A DNA stretch of 64,000 nt from Streptomyces sp. NBC_01428 (GTDB lineage: Bacteria > Actinomycetota > Actinomycetes > Streptomycetales > Streptomycetaceae), in assembly GCF_036231965.1 (NCBI RefSeq), contig NZ_CP109499.1:1364001-1428000 (forward strand), read 5' to 3'. This document shows positions 55,157-63,051 of the stretch, one piece after another (positions within the stretch are counted from its first letter, which is position 1; the number at the start of each line of letters is the position of its first letter). A model generated the notes under the pieces. That model was not told where the DNA came from. It made no database searches and saw nothing but the letters and a program-made list of their open reading frames with translations. Made by a program: the position numbers and the translations under genes.

Positions 55157-56833
55157 ATGACCCAGGCCGCCAGTCCAGCGCGGACCGTCATTCTGACCGT
55201 CGATGACGATCCCGGGGTGTCGCGCGCCGTCGCCCGTGACCTCAGGCGGCGGTACGGCGAGGAGCACCGCATCGTGCGCGCCGAGTCCGGGGACGCTGCC
55301 CTCGACGCCTTGCGCGAGCTGAAGCTGCGCGGGGACCAGGTGGCCGTGATCCTCGCCGACTACCGGATGCCGCAGATGGACGGCATCGAGTTCCTCGAAC
55401 AGGCGATCGATGTCTTTCCGGGAGCCCGTCGTGTGCTGCTGACCGCGTACGCGGACACGAACGCGGCGATCGACGCGATCAACGTCATCGACCTCGACCA
55501 CTACCTGCTCAAGCCCTGGGACCCGCCGGAGGAGAAGCTCTACCCGGTGGTCGACGACCTCCTGGACGCCTGGCGGGTCAGCGACTACAAGCCCGTGGGG
55601 GCCTGCAAGGTCGTCGGGCACCGCTGGTCGGCCCGCTCCTCGGGCGTCCGTGAGTTCCTGGCCCGGAACCAGGTGCCGTACCGCTGGTACTCCTCCGACA
55701 CACCGGAGGGCGAGCGCCTGCTCAGGGCCGCCGGACAGGACGGGCAGCGGCTGCCCCTGGTGATCACCCCGGAGGGCACGCCCCTCGTCGAGCCGGACGA
55801 CCATGACATCGCGGCGCACGTCGGGCTGGCCACGACACCCACCTCGGAGTTCTACGACCTCGTCGTGATCGGCGGCGGTCCGGCGGGACTCGGCGCCGCC
55901 GTGTACGGGGCGTCGGAGGGCCTGCGGACCGTGCTCGTGGAGCGGTCCGCGACCGGCGGGCAGGCGGGCCAGAGCTCCCGGATCGAGAACTATCTCGGCT
56001 TCCCCGACGGCGTCTCCGGGGCCCAGCTCACCGACCGGGCGCGGCGGCAGGCGGCCAAGTTCGGCGCCGAGATCCTCACCGCGCGCGAGGTGACCGGACT
56101 GGAGGTGACCGGCGCGTCGCGGACCATCCGCTTCTCCGACGGCTCCTCGATCTCGGCGCACGCGGTGATCCTCGCGACCGGCGTGTCGTACCGGCAGCTG
56201 GACGCGCCCGGCCTGGACGACCTCACGGGCTGCGGAGTGTTCTACGGCTCGGCGCTCACCGAGGCGGCCGCCTGCCAGGGCCACGACGTGTACATCGTGG
56301 GCGGCGCGAACTCCGCCGGCCAGGCCGCGATGTACCTGGCGCGCGGCGCGAAGTCCGTGACCATCCTGGTGCGCGGTGCGTCGCTGGCCGCGTCGATGTC
56401 GCACTACCTGATCGAGCAGATCGAGAACGCGCCCAACATCACGGTCCGTCCCGGCACGGTCGTCGAGTCGGCGCACGGCGGCGACCACCTGGAACAGCTG
56501 ACGCTGCGCGACGTGGAGAGCGGCCACACCGAACTCGTCGACGCGCAATGGCTGTTCGTGTTCATCGGCGCGGCGCCGCTCACCGGCTGGCTGGACGGAA
56601 CGGTGCTGCGGGACGGCCGCGGATTCATCATGGCGGGACCGGACATGACGCCCGACGGCCAGCCACCGCGCGGCTGGGAACTGGACCGGCCGCCGTACCA
56701 CCTGGAGACCAACGTGCCCGGCGTGTTCGTGGCCGGCGACGCCCGCGCGGAGTCGGCGAAGCGGGTCGCGTCCGCGGTCGGAGAGGGAGCCATGGCCGTC
56801 ATGCTCGTCCACCGTTATCTGGAGCAGTCGTGA
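55157..56833 (+). CDS. Response-regulator-flavoprotein fusion (thioredoxin-reductase-like)
   Basis: 558-residue fusion. Residues 1-130 are a receiver domain with TVDDDPG, phosphoacceptor Asp68 (ILADYRMPQMDG) and the Lys in LLKPWD. A linker region of about 100 residues includes a thioredoxin-like pattern (EFLARNQVPYRWYSSDTPEGERLL). Residues from about 235 are a thioredoxin-reductase-like flavoprotein: GGGPAGLGAAVYGASEG, then GGANSAGQAAMYLARGAKSV and VFVAGDAR. The CxxC catalytic pair of thioredoxin reductase is missing (GCGVFYGSAL is in that position). Its stop overlaps the kinase start (GTGA), so the fusion and the kinase are translationally coupled. ATG at 55157 follows GGGAG. Confidence 0.88.
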   Translation: MTQAASPARTVILTVDDDPGVSRAVARDLRRRYGEEHRIVRAESGDAALDALRELKLRGDQVAVILADYRMPQMDGIEFLEQAIDVFPGARRVLLTAYADTNAAIDAINVIDLDHYLLKPWDPPEEKLYPVVDDLLDAWRVSDYKPVGACKVVGHRWSARSSGVREFLARNQVPYRWYSSDTPEGERLLRAAGQDGQRLPLVITPEGTPLVEPDDHDIAAHVGLATTPTSEFYDLVVIGGGPAGLGAAVYGASEGLRTVLVERSATGGQAGQSSRIENYLGFPDGVSGAQLTDRARRQAAKFGAEILTAREVTGLEVTGASRTIRFSDGSSISAHAVILATGVSYRQLDAPGLDDLTGCGVFYGSALTEAAACQGHDVYIVGGANSAGQAAMYLARGAKSVTILVRGASLAASMSHYLIEQIENAPNITVRPGTVVESAHGGDHLEQLTLRDVESGHTELVDAQWLFVFIGAAPLTGWLDGTVLRDGRGFIMAGPDMTPDGQPPRGWELDRPPYHLETNVPGVFVAGDARAESAKRVASAVGEGAMAVMLVHRYLEQS

Positions 56834-58299
56834 GCGGGCAACAGACGCCGTGCGACGTCGCGGAACTCGGCACGCTCTTCCTGTTCGAGAAGCTCGACGA
56901 CGACCAGCTCGACCGGCTGTGCCGGGAAGGCCGCGTCGAGCTGTTCGAACCCGGACCGGTCTACACCGAGGGCGACCCGGCCACCTGCTTCTACGTGCTG
57001 CTCGAAGGCACCGTGGTGATGTCCCGGCGGGTCGGCGGCGACGACGTGGAGATCAGCCGGACCTCGCAGCGCGGGGTGTACGCCGGGGCGATGCAGGCCT
57101 ATCTGAACGGCCGGAACGAGGAGGTCTACAAGGGGTCCGTACGGGTCACCGAGCCCTCCCGCTTCTTCGTGCTGCCGGCGGAGAAGTTCGCCGCCATCCT
57201 GCGGGACTGGTTCCCGATGGCCGTGCACCTGCTGGAGGGCATGTTCTTCGGCAGCCAGAACACCCAGCGCACCATCGGGCAGCGCGAGCGGCTCCTCGCG
57301 CTCGGCTCGCTGTCCGCGGGTCTCACGCACGAGCTGAACAACCCGGCCGCCGCGGCGGTGCGGGCCACCTCGGCGCTGCGTGACCGGGTGGCGCACATGC
57401 GGCAGAAGCTCGGCGTCATCGCGTCCGGCCCCTACGCGCGCGACACGCTGGAGACGCTCGTCGAGATCCAGGAACGGACCGCGGAACAGGTCGCCAAGGC
57501 CACGCCGCTGACCCCCATGGAGGCGTCCGACCGGGAGGACGCGCTCGGCGACTGGCTCGACGACCACGACATCGCCGGCGGCTGGCAGCTGGCGCCGACG
57601 TTCGTGCAGGCGGGGCTCGACACCGACTGGCTGGACCAGGTCGCGGCGGCGGTGGACGGGCCGACTCTCGAAGGCGCGGTCCGCTGGCTGAACTACACGG
57701 TCGAGACCGAACTGCTCATGAACGAGATCGAGGACTCGACCACCCGTATCTCGCACCTGGTGGACGCGGCCAAGCAGTACTCGCAGATGGACCGCGCGCC
57801 CTACCAGGTCGCCGACGTGCACGAACTGCTCGACAGCACCCTGATGATGCTCGCCGGCAAGATGGGTTCCGGCATCAAGGTCGCCAAGGAGTACGACCGG
57901 TCGCTGCCCCGGATCCCCGCCTATCCCGGCGAGTTGAACCAGGTGTGGACGAACCTCATCGACAACGCCGTCTCGGCGATGGACGGAGAGGGGAAGCTGA
58001 CGGTGCGCACCGCGCGCGACGGCGACCATGTGCTCGTCGAGTTCCACGACACCGGCTCCGGGGTGCCCGACGAGATCCGTGACCGCATCTTCGACCCGTT
58101 CTTCACGACCAAACCGGTGGGTGAGGGCACCGGCCTCGGCCTGGACATCTCCTGGCGGATCGTCGCCAACAAGCACCACGGCAGCCTGGCGGTCCAGTCC
58201 ACGCCCGGGGACACCCGCTTCCAGGTCCGCCTCCCCCTGACCGGTTCGGACACCCCTGCCGCCCCTGGCACCCCTGACACCTCTGAGGAGTCGACATGA
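56830..58299 (+). CDS. Sensor histidine kinase with cyclic-nucleotide-type domain
   Basis: 489-residue cytosolic kinase. The N-terminal cyclic-nucleotide-binding-like domain (about 10-140: [32 protein letters not shown]) is followed by a helical dimerisation region with phosphoacceptor His167 (GLTHELNNP), a linker with [15 protein letters not shown], and the ATPase domain ([36 protein letters not shown]). The GTG start overlaps the fusion gene stop. It probably phosphorylates Asp68 of the fusion protein. Its stop overlaps the zinc-finger gene by four bases (ATGA). No membrane segment, so the signal is intracellular. Confidence 0.9.
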   Translation: MSGQQTPCDVAELGTLFLFEKLDDDQLDRLCREGRVELFEPGPVYTEGDPATCFYVLLEGTVVMSRRVGGDDVEISRTSQRGVYAGAMQAYLNGRNEEVYKGSVRVTEPSRFFVLPAEKFAAILRDWFPMAVHLLEGMFFGSQNTQRTIGQRERLLALGSLSAGLTHELNNPAAAAVRATSALRDRVAHMRQKLGVIASGPYARDTLETLVEIQERTAEQVAKATPLTPMEASDREDALGDWLDDHDIAGGWQLAPTFVQAGLDTDWLDQVAAAVDGPTLEGAVRWLNYTVETELLMNEIEDSTTRISHLVDAAKQYSQMDRAPYQVADVHELLDSTLMMLAGKMGSGIKVAKEYDRSLPRIPAYPGELNQVWTNLIDNAVSAMDGEGKLTVRTARDGDHVLVEFHDTGSGVPDEIRDRIFDPFFTTKPVGEGTGLGLDISWRIVANKHHGSLAVQSTPGDTRFQVRLPLTGSDTPAAPGTPDTSEEST

Positions 58300-58646
58300 C
58301 CACGCCGAACGGAATCGATCCCTCCGTCCCGCCGAGCGGCACCGGCTGCACCGAGTGCGACGCCTCCGGCGGCTGGTGGTTCCACCTCCGGCGCTGCGCC
58401 CAGTGCGGCCATGTCGGCTGCTGCGACGACTCCCCCTCCAAGCACGCCACCTCGCACGCGCAGAGCACCGGACACCCGGTCATCCAGAGCTTCGAGCCCG
58501 GCGAGAACTGGTTCTGGGACTACGACACCTCGGAGCTGTACGACTCGGGGCCCGAGCTCGCTCCGCCGGGAAGCCACCCGCTGGACCAGCCCACTCCGGG
58601 GCCGGCGGGACGTGTGCCGGCGAACTGGGCCGAGACCCTGCGCTGA
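58296..58646 (+). CDS. UBP-type zinc finger protein
   Basis: 116-residue protein with a UBP-type (ZnF-UBP) zinc finger: [46 protein letters not shown] carries the spaced Cys/His ligands. In eukaryotes such fingers bind the ubiquitin C-terminus; bacteria lack ubiquitin, so the finger probably binds a protein C-terminus or serves as a redox- or zinc-responsive module here. The gene is coupled to the kinase by an ATGA overlap and completes a three-gene redox-signalling operon. Length and pattern are typical for actinobacteria. Confidence 0.88.
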   Translation: MTTPNGIDPSVPPSGTGCTECDASGGWWFHLRRCAQCGHVGCCDDSPSKHATSHAQSTGHPVIQSFEPGENWFWDYDTSELYDSGPELAPPGSHPLDQPTPGPAGRVPANWAETLR

Positions 58647-58708
58647 GTCCCGCGGCCCGGTTCGCCCGTCCGGATGCGCGACGCGCCGGAGAGGACGATC
58701 CTGGAGAC

Positions 58709-58924
58709 ATGTCCGGACGGGCTCCATTGGTAGTGCATCCGGCCCTGAACACCAGCGGCCGTCAGGTCACCGCGCGTGGCGAGAGCCTCGGCGTGGCGTT
58801 CTCGGACGAGGATCTGATGGAGTTCCTCAGCCGGGCCGGACTGCCGGACGCCGAGGATCTGCTGGACGATCCGGCCTGGGTCAAGTGGCGTGGCGGTCAG
58901 GCGCACTTCTACGGAGCCGGGTAG
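58709..58924 (+). CDS. Small hypothetical protein
   Basis: 71-residue protein, not recognised. It begins [24 protein letters not shown] and has an acidic helical segment [25 protein letters not shown] near the middle, then a short [14 protein letters not shown] end. No signal peptide or membrane segment. ATG at 58709 has GGAGAC close upstream, and codon use is typical. Its last 16 bases overlap the 3' end of the convergent gene at 58909. Similar small proteins occur in other Streptomyces, as far as I recall. Confidence 0.6.
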   Translation: MSGRAPLVVHPALNTSGRQVTARGESLGVAFSDEDLMEFLSRAGLPDAEDLLDDPAWVKWRGGQAHFYGAG

Positions 58925-59391
58925 CGGGAACCGGGCCGGGGCGGCAGCACGGCGAGAGTGCCGTTGGCCTGGCGCAGCGCCAGTTCCAGCGGCAGGGCGG
59001 GATGCAGGGCGCCGGTTCCGTCCGGCGGAATGACCCACTCCAGCGACCCGGCGGACCGGTAGGGCGGCGGTACGGCCACCCAGGACCCCCTGCCGAGGTG
59101 ACGCAGCCCCGCGCCCACCCATCTGCTGGCCGGGTCCGGCGGCAGGAAGAAGCCGACACGGTGGGCCGCGGCGTCGAGCAGGGTGGGGCCCGGGGGCATG
59201 GCCGGATCGCACCAGAGGATGTCGAGGGCGATCAGGCCCAGCGGCTCGGGGACGCTGAGCACGTCCCAGTAGCGCCCGGCCTCCAGGAGCACGCCGCCGC
59301 TCCCCCGGTCCCACTCCCGTTTGCACACCTTCGGGTCCGTCGCGGCGGCGGCGAGCCACTCCACACTCTGGGTCCACGTCGCGTTCGTCAT
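58909..59391 (-). CDS. Hypothetical protein (prim-pol-like N-terminal pattern)
   Basis: 160-residue protein of unknown function. It begins TNATWTQSVEWLAAAATDPKVCKREWDRG, followed by LLEAGRYWDVLSVPEPLGLIALDILW, which recalls the N-terminal part of actinobacterial primase-polymerase-like proteins, though the catalytic domain is not visible in this short gene. A Pro- and Gly-rich end follows. The ATG at 59391 is weakly supported. Its 3' end overlaps the convergent small gene by 16 bases. Confidence 0.55.
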   Translation of the reverse strand: MTNATWTQSVEWLAAAATDPKVCKREWDRGSGGVLLEAGRYWDVLSVPEPLGLIALDILWCDPAMPPGPTLLDAAAHRVGFFLPPDPASRWVGAGLRHLGRGSWVAVPPPYRSAGSLEWVIPPDGTGALHPALPLELALRQANGTLAVLPPRPGSRYPAP

Positions 59392-59548
59392 GGCTCACCC
59401 CGGGGTCGTCCGCTCCGTCCTGCGGACGCGGAGTCGGGCACGGACCGGGGGCCCGCGGTCGTGCCTCAGTCCCTCGGCATATGCATGGTGGTGGACTTCG
59501 CCCTGGGGCGGAAGGGGTGGCGCGGCATGGCGTTCCGCTATGGCCGGT

Positions 59549-60997
59549 TCACGCCGGGTACGAGGGTGCTCGCAGAGAGTGCAGGGAACGCGCGTGCAGC
59601 GGGGTGGTGTGCCAGCGCGCGGTGAACGTCCCGTCGGGGAGCGAGCAGGTCACGGTGAGGCGGTGCGGGGTCTCCACGAACAGCACGTCGACGCTCAGGG
59701 TGTCCGGGTCGGTCCAGCCGCCGCTGACCGCCGTGGGCGCCGGCCCCTCGTCGAGGGTCCAGCCGGTTCCCAGCCGCAGGTCGAGCCGCGTGTCGCCCTC
59801 CACCAGCGTGACGCGCCGGCCCTGGTCGCCGTCGGCCACGAGCACCCGCGTGAGGGTCGGAACCGCGTCGCAGTGTCCGCCCGCCGGGGTGAAGGCCGTG
59901 TCCGACCACACGTGGGTCCGTCCGGCCGGTTCGGGGGTCGCGGCGACCGGCGGGAGGGCGAGCCGGGCGAGGCGCCGCCCCAGGGCCTCGTCGGCTCCGC
60001 CGTGGTCCTGGGCCGGCAGCGGCGCGGTTCCGAAGGCGGGCAGCAGATGCCGCCACATCAGGTTCAGCAGCTCCTGCAGCTGCTCGGTCGCCGCGGTCGT
60101 GGCGATCACCGCGTCGTGCTCGGGCAGGACGACGCAGAACTGTCCGTACGCGCCGTCGCCCCGGTAGCCGTGCCGCGACCGCCAGAACTGGAGCCCGTAC
60201 CCCTGCTGCCAGTCCGAGCGGGCGCCCTCGGGGCTGCCGTCCGCGGTGGAGACGTGTGCGCGGGTGGCCTCGCTGATCCACGAGGCGGGCAGGATCCGCC
60301 GCCCCTCCCAGACGCCTTGGCCGAGATAGAGCTGTCCGAGCCGGGCGACCGCGTCGGTCGCCGCGTGCATCCCGCTGAAGCCGATCTCCCGGCCGGCCCT
60401 GTTCCGTGTCCAGGCCGTCTCGCCGATGCCCAGCGGGTCGAACAGCCGCGTCCGCAGCCAGCCGGTCAGCGACTGGCCGGTCACCTTCTGGACGATGCTC
60501 GCGAGCGCGTAGGTGGCGGACTGGTTGTAGGCGAACACCGTCCCCGGTTCGCGGTCCGGCGGGATCAGCAGGAAGCCCCGGACGGTCTCCTTCGGGTCGA
60601 GCAGGACCGCGTCGCCCCAGGTGTCGACGAGATGCCCGGAGGCCATGGCGGCGACGTGCCGGACGAGCAGGGCCCGGCTGCGGGGGTCGGTGATGTCCGC
60701 GTCGAACTCGGGGAAGTAGGAGAGCACCGGCTCGTCGAGGTCCAACAGGCCCTCGGCGGCGGCGAGTCCGGCCGCCGTGGACGTGAAGCTCTTGCTGAGC
60801 GAGTAGAGGAGTTGCAGGCGCTCGGGCGTGTACGGGGCCCACCAGCCGGAGGCGACGAGGTGCCCGTGGCGCAGGATCATCAGGCTGTGCGGCTCGATGT
60901 CCGGGGCGGACTCGACGGCGTCGAGGAACGCGGTGATCCCGGAGGCGTCGACTCCCTGCTCGGCGGGCGTGCTGACGGGCAGCGGACGGGCACTCAT
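59549..60997 (-). CDS. Serine hydrolase / beta-lactamase-type protein
   Basis: 482-residue protein of the class C beta-lactamase/DD-peptidase fold family. The catalytic SxxK is LLYSLSKSFTS, the YxN motif is FAYNQSATYA, and GYRGDGAYGQF near residue 315 takes the place of the KTG-like third motif. The C-terminal extension of about 120 residues (THVWSDTAFTPAGG onwards) is a beta domain common in Streptomyces members. No signal peptide is visible, so it is probably cytosolic; many such proteins are esterases rather than true beta-lactamases. ATG at 60997. Divergent from the pseudokinase gene. Confidence 0.87.
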   Translation of the reverse strand: MSARPLPVSTPAEQGVDASGITAFLDAVESAPDIEPHSLMILRHGHLVASGWWAPYTPERLQLLYSLSKSFTSTAAGLAAAEGLLDLDEPVLSYFPEFDADITDPRSRALLVRHVAAMASGHLVDTWGDAVLLDPKETVRGFLLIPPDREPGTVFAYNQSATYALASIVQKVTGQSLTGWLRTRLFDPLGIGETAWTRNRAGREIGFSGMHAATDAVARLGQLYLGQGVWEGRRILPASWISEATRAHVSTADGSPEGARSDWQQGYGLQFWRSRHGYRGDGAYGQFCVVLPEHDAVIATTAATEQLQELLNLMWRHLLPAFGTAPLPAQDHGGADEALGRRLARLALPPVAATPEPAGRTHVWSDTAFTPAGGHCDAVPTLTRVLVADGDQGRRVTLVEGDTRLDLRLGTGWTLDEGPAPTAVSGGWTDPDTLSVDVLFVETPHRLTVTCSLPDGTFTARWHTTPLHARSLHSLRAPSYPA

Positions 60998-61319
60998 ACG
61001 GACGGCCTCCGGACGGCTCGGGCGGTGGACGGCTGCGCGGCACGGTGCTCCAGAGGAGACACTGTGTGCAGACGGCATCTTTCCGGGGCGCCCCTCGCGT
61101 GTCCATGGCCGGCCGGCGCGAAGGCCTTCGCGTCCTCCCGTACGAACCCGCGGATCGCGCGGCGGGCGGTCCGGGAACCGCGGCCTGAACTGTTCGTACG
61201 TGTACGCGACTTCGGAGATGCCACGAAAAAACAGGCATCTCGGCGCGCTCCGCGTTGAACACTCCCCGTCACCTCTCGCGTACTTCCGGGAAAGGTGGGG
61301 GCCGGGTGAGCAACGAGGG
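60998..61319. other. Divergent intergenic region with A-rich loop hairpin
   Basis: 322 bases without a gene. An eight-base perfect stem GAGATGCC/GGCATCTC (61215-61222 with 61234-61241) encloses an 11-base loop containing AAAAAA, which is unusual in this GC-rich sequence. It could be an operator or a 5' leader structure for the pseudokinase gene. Confidence 0.45.
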
Positions 61320-63029
61320 ATGGCGATGGTCACGGTGCACGACTCAGCGGGCGAGCTGGTCGCCGGGAGATACCTGCTGCTCGACGTCGTCCTGCGCGAG
61401 GAGGGCCGGACCTGCTGGCTCGGCCAGGACTCCGCCCTGCGCCGGCCGGTCGTCCTGACCTGGTCGCGCGTGGCGGCCCCGGCGGGCGAGGAGTCCGCCG
61501 CGGGAAGCGAGGCGTCGGCGTCCGGGGACGCTCTACGCGGGGAGACCGAAGGGCGGGCCGCCGACCGCATCCTGCGGGCGGCCCGGGTTCTCGGGGCCGC
61601 CTGTCCCGGCCGGGTGGCCGCGGTCCTCGACGTGATCGAGGAGCCCGGTTCCGTGTGGACGGTCACCGAACGGCCCCCCGGCACCCCACTGACCGACCTT
61701 CTCTCGGGCGGTCCCGTCGGGCACGTCCGGGCGGCCCGCGTCGGACTCGGCGTCCTCGACGTCCTCGCCGCCGCCCACGCCGAGGGGCTGCCGCACGGGG
61801 AGCTCGGTCCGGGACAGGTCTGGACGGACGAGTTCGGCACGGTCACGGTGACCGGCTTCGGCCAGGCGGATTCCGGGGACGCGCCGCGTCTCACGGCTCC
61901 CGCGTACGCCTCTCCCGAACAGGCCCGCGGTGAGGGCGGCGCAGCGGCGGCCGACCTGTGGGCACTGGGCGCCATGATGTACGCGATGACCGAGGGACGG
62001 CCCGCCGTCCGGGACCGGGGCCGGCTGGACGCGACGCTCCGGGCGGTCGACCGGCTGCCGATCAGGGCGCCGCTGCGCGCCGGACCGCTCGCGCCGGCCG
62101 TCCAGGGCCTGCTGCGCTGGGACCCCGTGGAACGGATTCCGGACACCGTCGTGCGCGAGTCCCTGACCCGCATTCTCCGGCAGGACCTCGAAGAGGCCGA
62201 AGCGCCCGGGCCGCCGAACGTGTTCTGCGGTCCCGGCACCGACGTCGCGGACCGGCGGGCGGGTGCGCGCCGCGTGGGACACGCGCCGGGAGGGCGGCTC
62301 ACCGGCCGGCCCGTGCTGCTGGGCGGCGCGCTCGTCGCCACGGTCGCGGTCCTCACGGTGCTCGCGGTGACGGGCGGCCTGCCGGGCGGGGACACGTCCG
62401 GCGCGTCCGCCGCCACGTCCGCGCCGTCGCGGTCCGCCGGCGCACTGCCGCCGGGTCCGGTCCCCACGGCCCCCGTCGCACCCTCCGGCCGCACTCCTTC
62501 GGGCTCGCCGTCGGGCTCTCCGTCGAGCTCTCCGTCGCCGTCCGGCGGCGCCGGCGGGAGGCTGCCGGACGGTTTCGTCACCTATCGGGCGGCCCAGGGC
62601 TTCTCCGTCGCCCTTCCGCGGGGGTGGAAGCCCGTGGAAACGCAGTCGTCGGGCGATCTCTCGTACCGGGTCACCTTCGGCGCGAGCGGCGACCCGCGCA
62701 CCCTGGCCGTCACGTACAGCACACAGCTCGGGCCGGATCCGGTCGCCGTGTGGACCGACCTGGAGCCCGCGCTGCGCGCCGACACCGCCGGATACCGACG
62801 GGTGGGCGCCATCCGGGCCGTGACCTACCGCGGGATGAAGGGCGCCGACATGGAGTGGTACTCGGGTTCCGGGGACGAGCGGCTGCGTACGTTCGGACGG
62901 GGATTCCTCGTCGGCGGTCACCGGGGCTTCTCGCTGCGCTGGACGACCCCCGCGGTGGACCGGGGCACGACGGCGGACCGGCGGGCCCTGGACGCCGTGC
63001 TCACGTCCTTCCGGCCCCCGGTGGGCTGA
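61320..63029 (+). CDS. Membrane pseudokinase with extracellular domain
   Basis: 569-residue protein with an N-terminal serine/threonine kinase fold, a membrane segment near residues 330-352, an extracellular Ser/Pro/Gly-rich stretch and a C-terminal domain of about 150 residues (FVTYRAAQGFSVALPRGWKPVE onwards). The kinase key residues are lost: the ATP-binding Lys is Trp48 (VVLTW), HRD is HGE (residues 159-161), DFG is GFG (179-181), and the glycine loop is absent. So it is most likely a pseudokinase that binds and signals rather than phosphorylates. The activation-loop end is APAYASPEQARG, still kinase-like. ATG at 61320 follows GAGG. Function unknown. Confidence 0.83.
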   Translation: MAMVTVHDSAGELVAGRYLLLDVVLREEGRTCWLGQDSALRRPVVLTWSRVAAPAGEESAAGSEASASGDALRGETEGRAADRILRAARVLGAACPGRVAAVLDVIEEPGSVWTVTERPPGTPLTDLLSGGPVGHVRAARVGLGVLDVLAAAHAEGLPHGELGPGQVWTDEFGTVTVTGFGQADSGDAPRLTAPAYASPEQARGEGGAAAADLWALGAMMYAMTEGRPAVRDRGRLDATLRAVDRLPIRAPLRAGPLAPAVQGLLRWDPVERIPDTVVRESLTRILRQDLEEAEAPGPPNVFCGPGTDVADRRAGARRVGHAPGGRLTGRPVLLGGALVATVAVLTVLAVTGGLPGGDTSGASAATSAPSRSAGALPPGPVPTAPVAPSGRTPSGSPSGSPSSSPSPSGGAGGRLPDGFVTYRAAQGFSVALPRGWKPVETQSSGDLSYRVTFGASGDPRTLAVTYSTQLGPDPVAVWTDLEPALRADTAGYRRVGAIRAVTYRGMKGADMEWYSGSGDERLRTFGRGFLVGGHRGFSLRWTTPAVDRGTTADRRALDAVLTSFRPPVG

Positions 63030-63051
63030 GTCATGTCATCAGGGGTTCACG

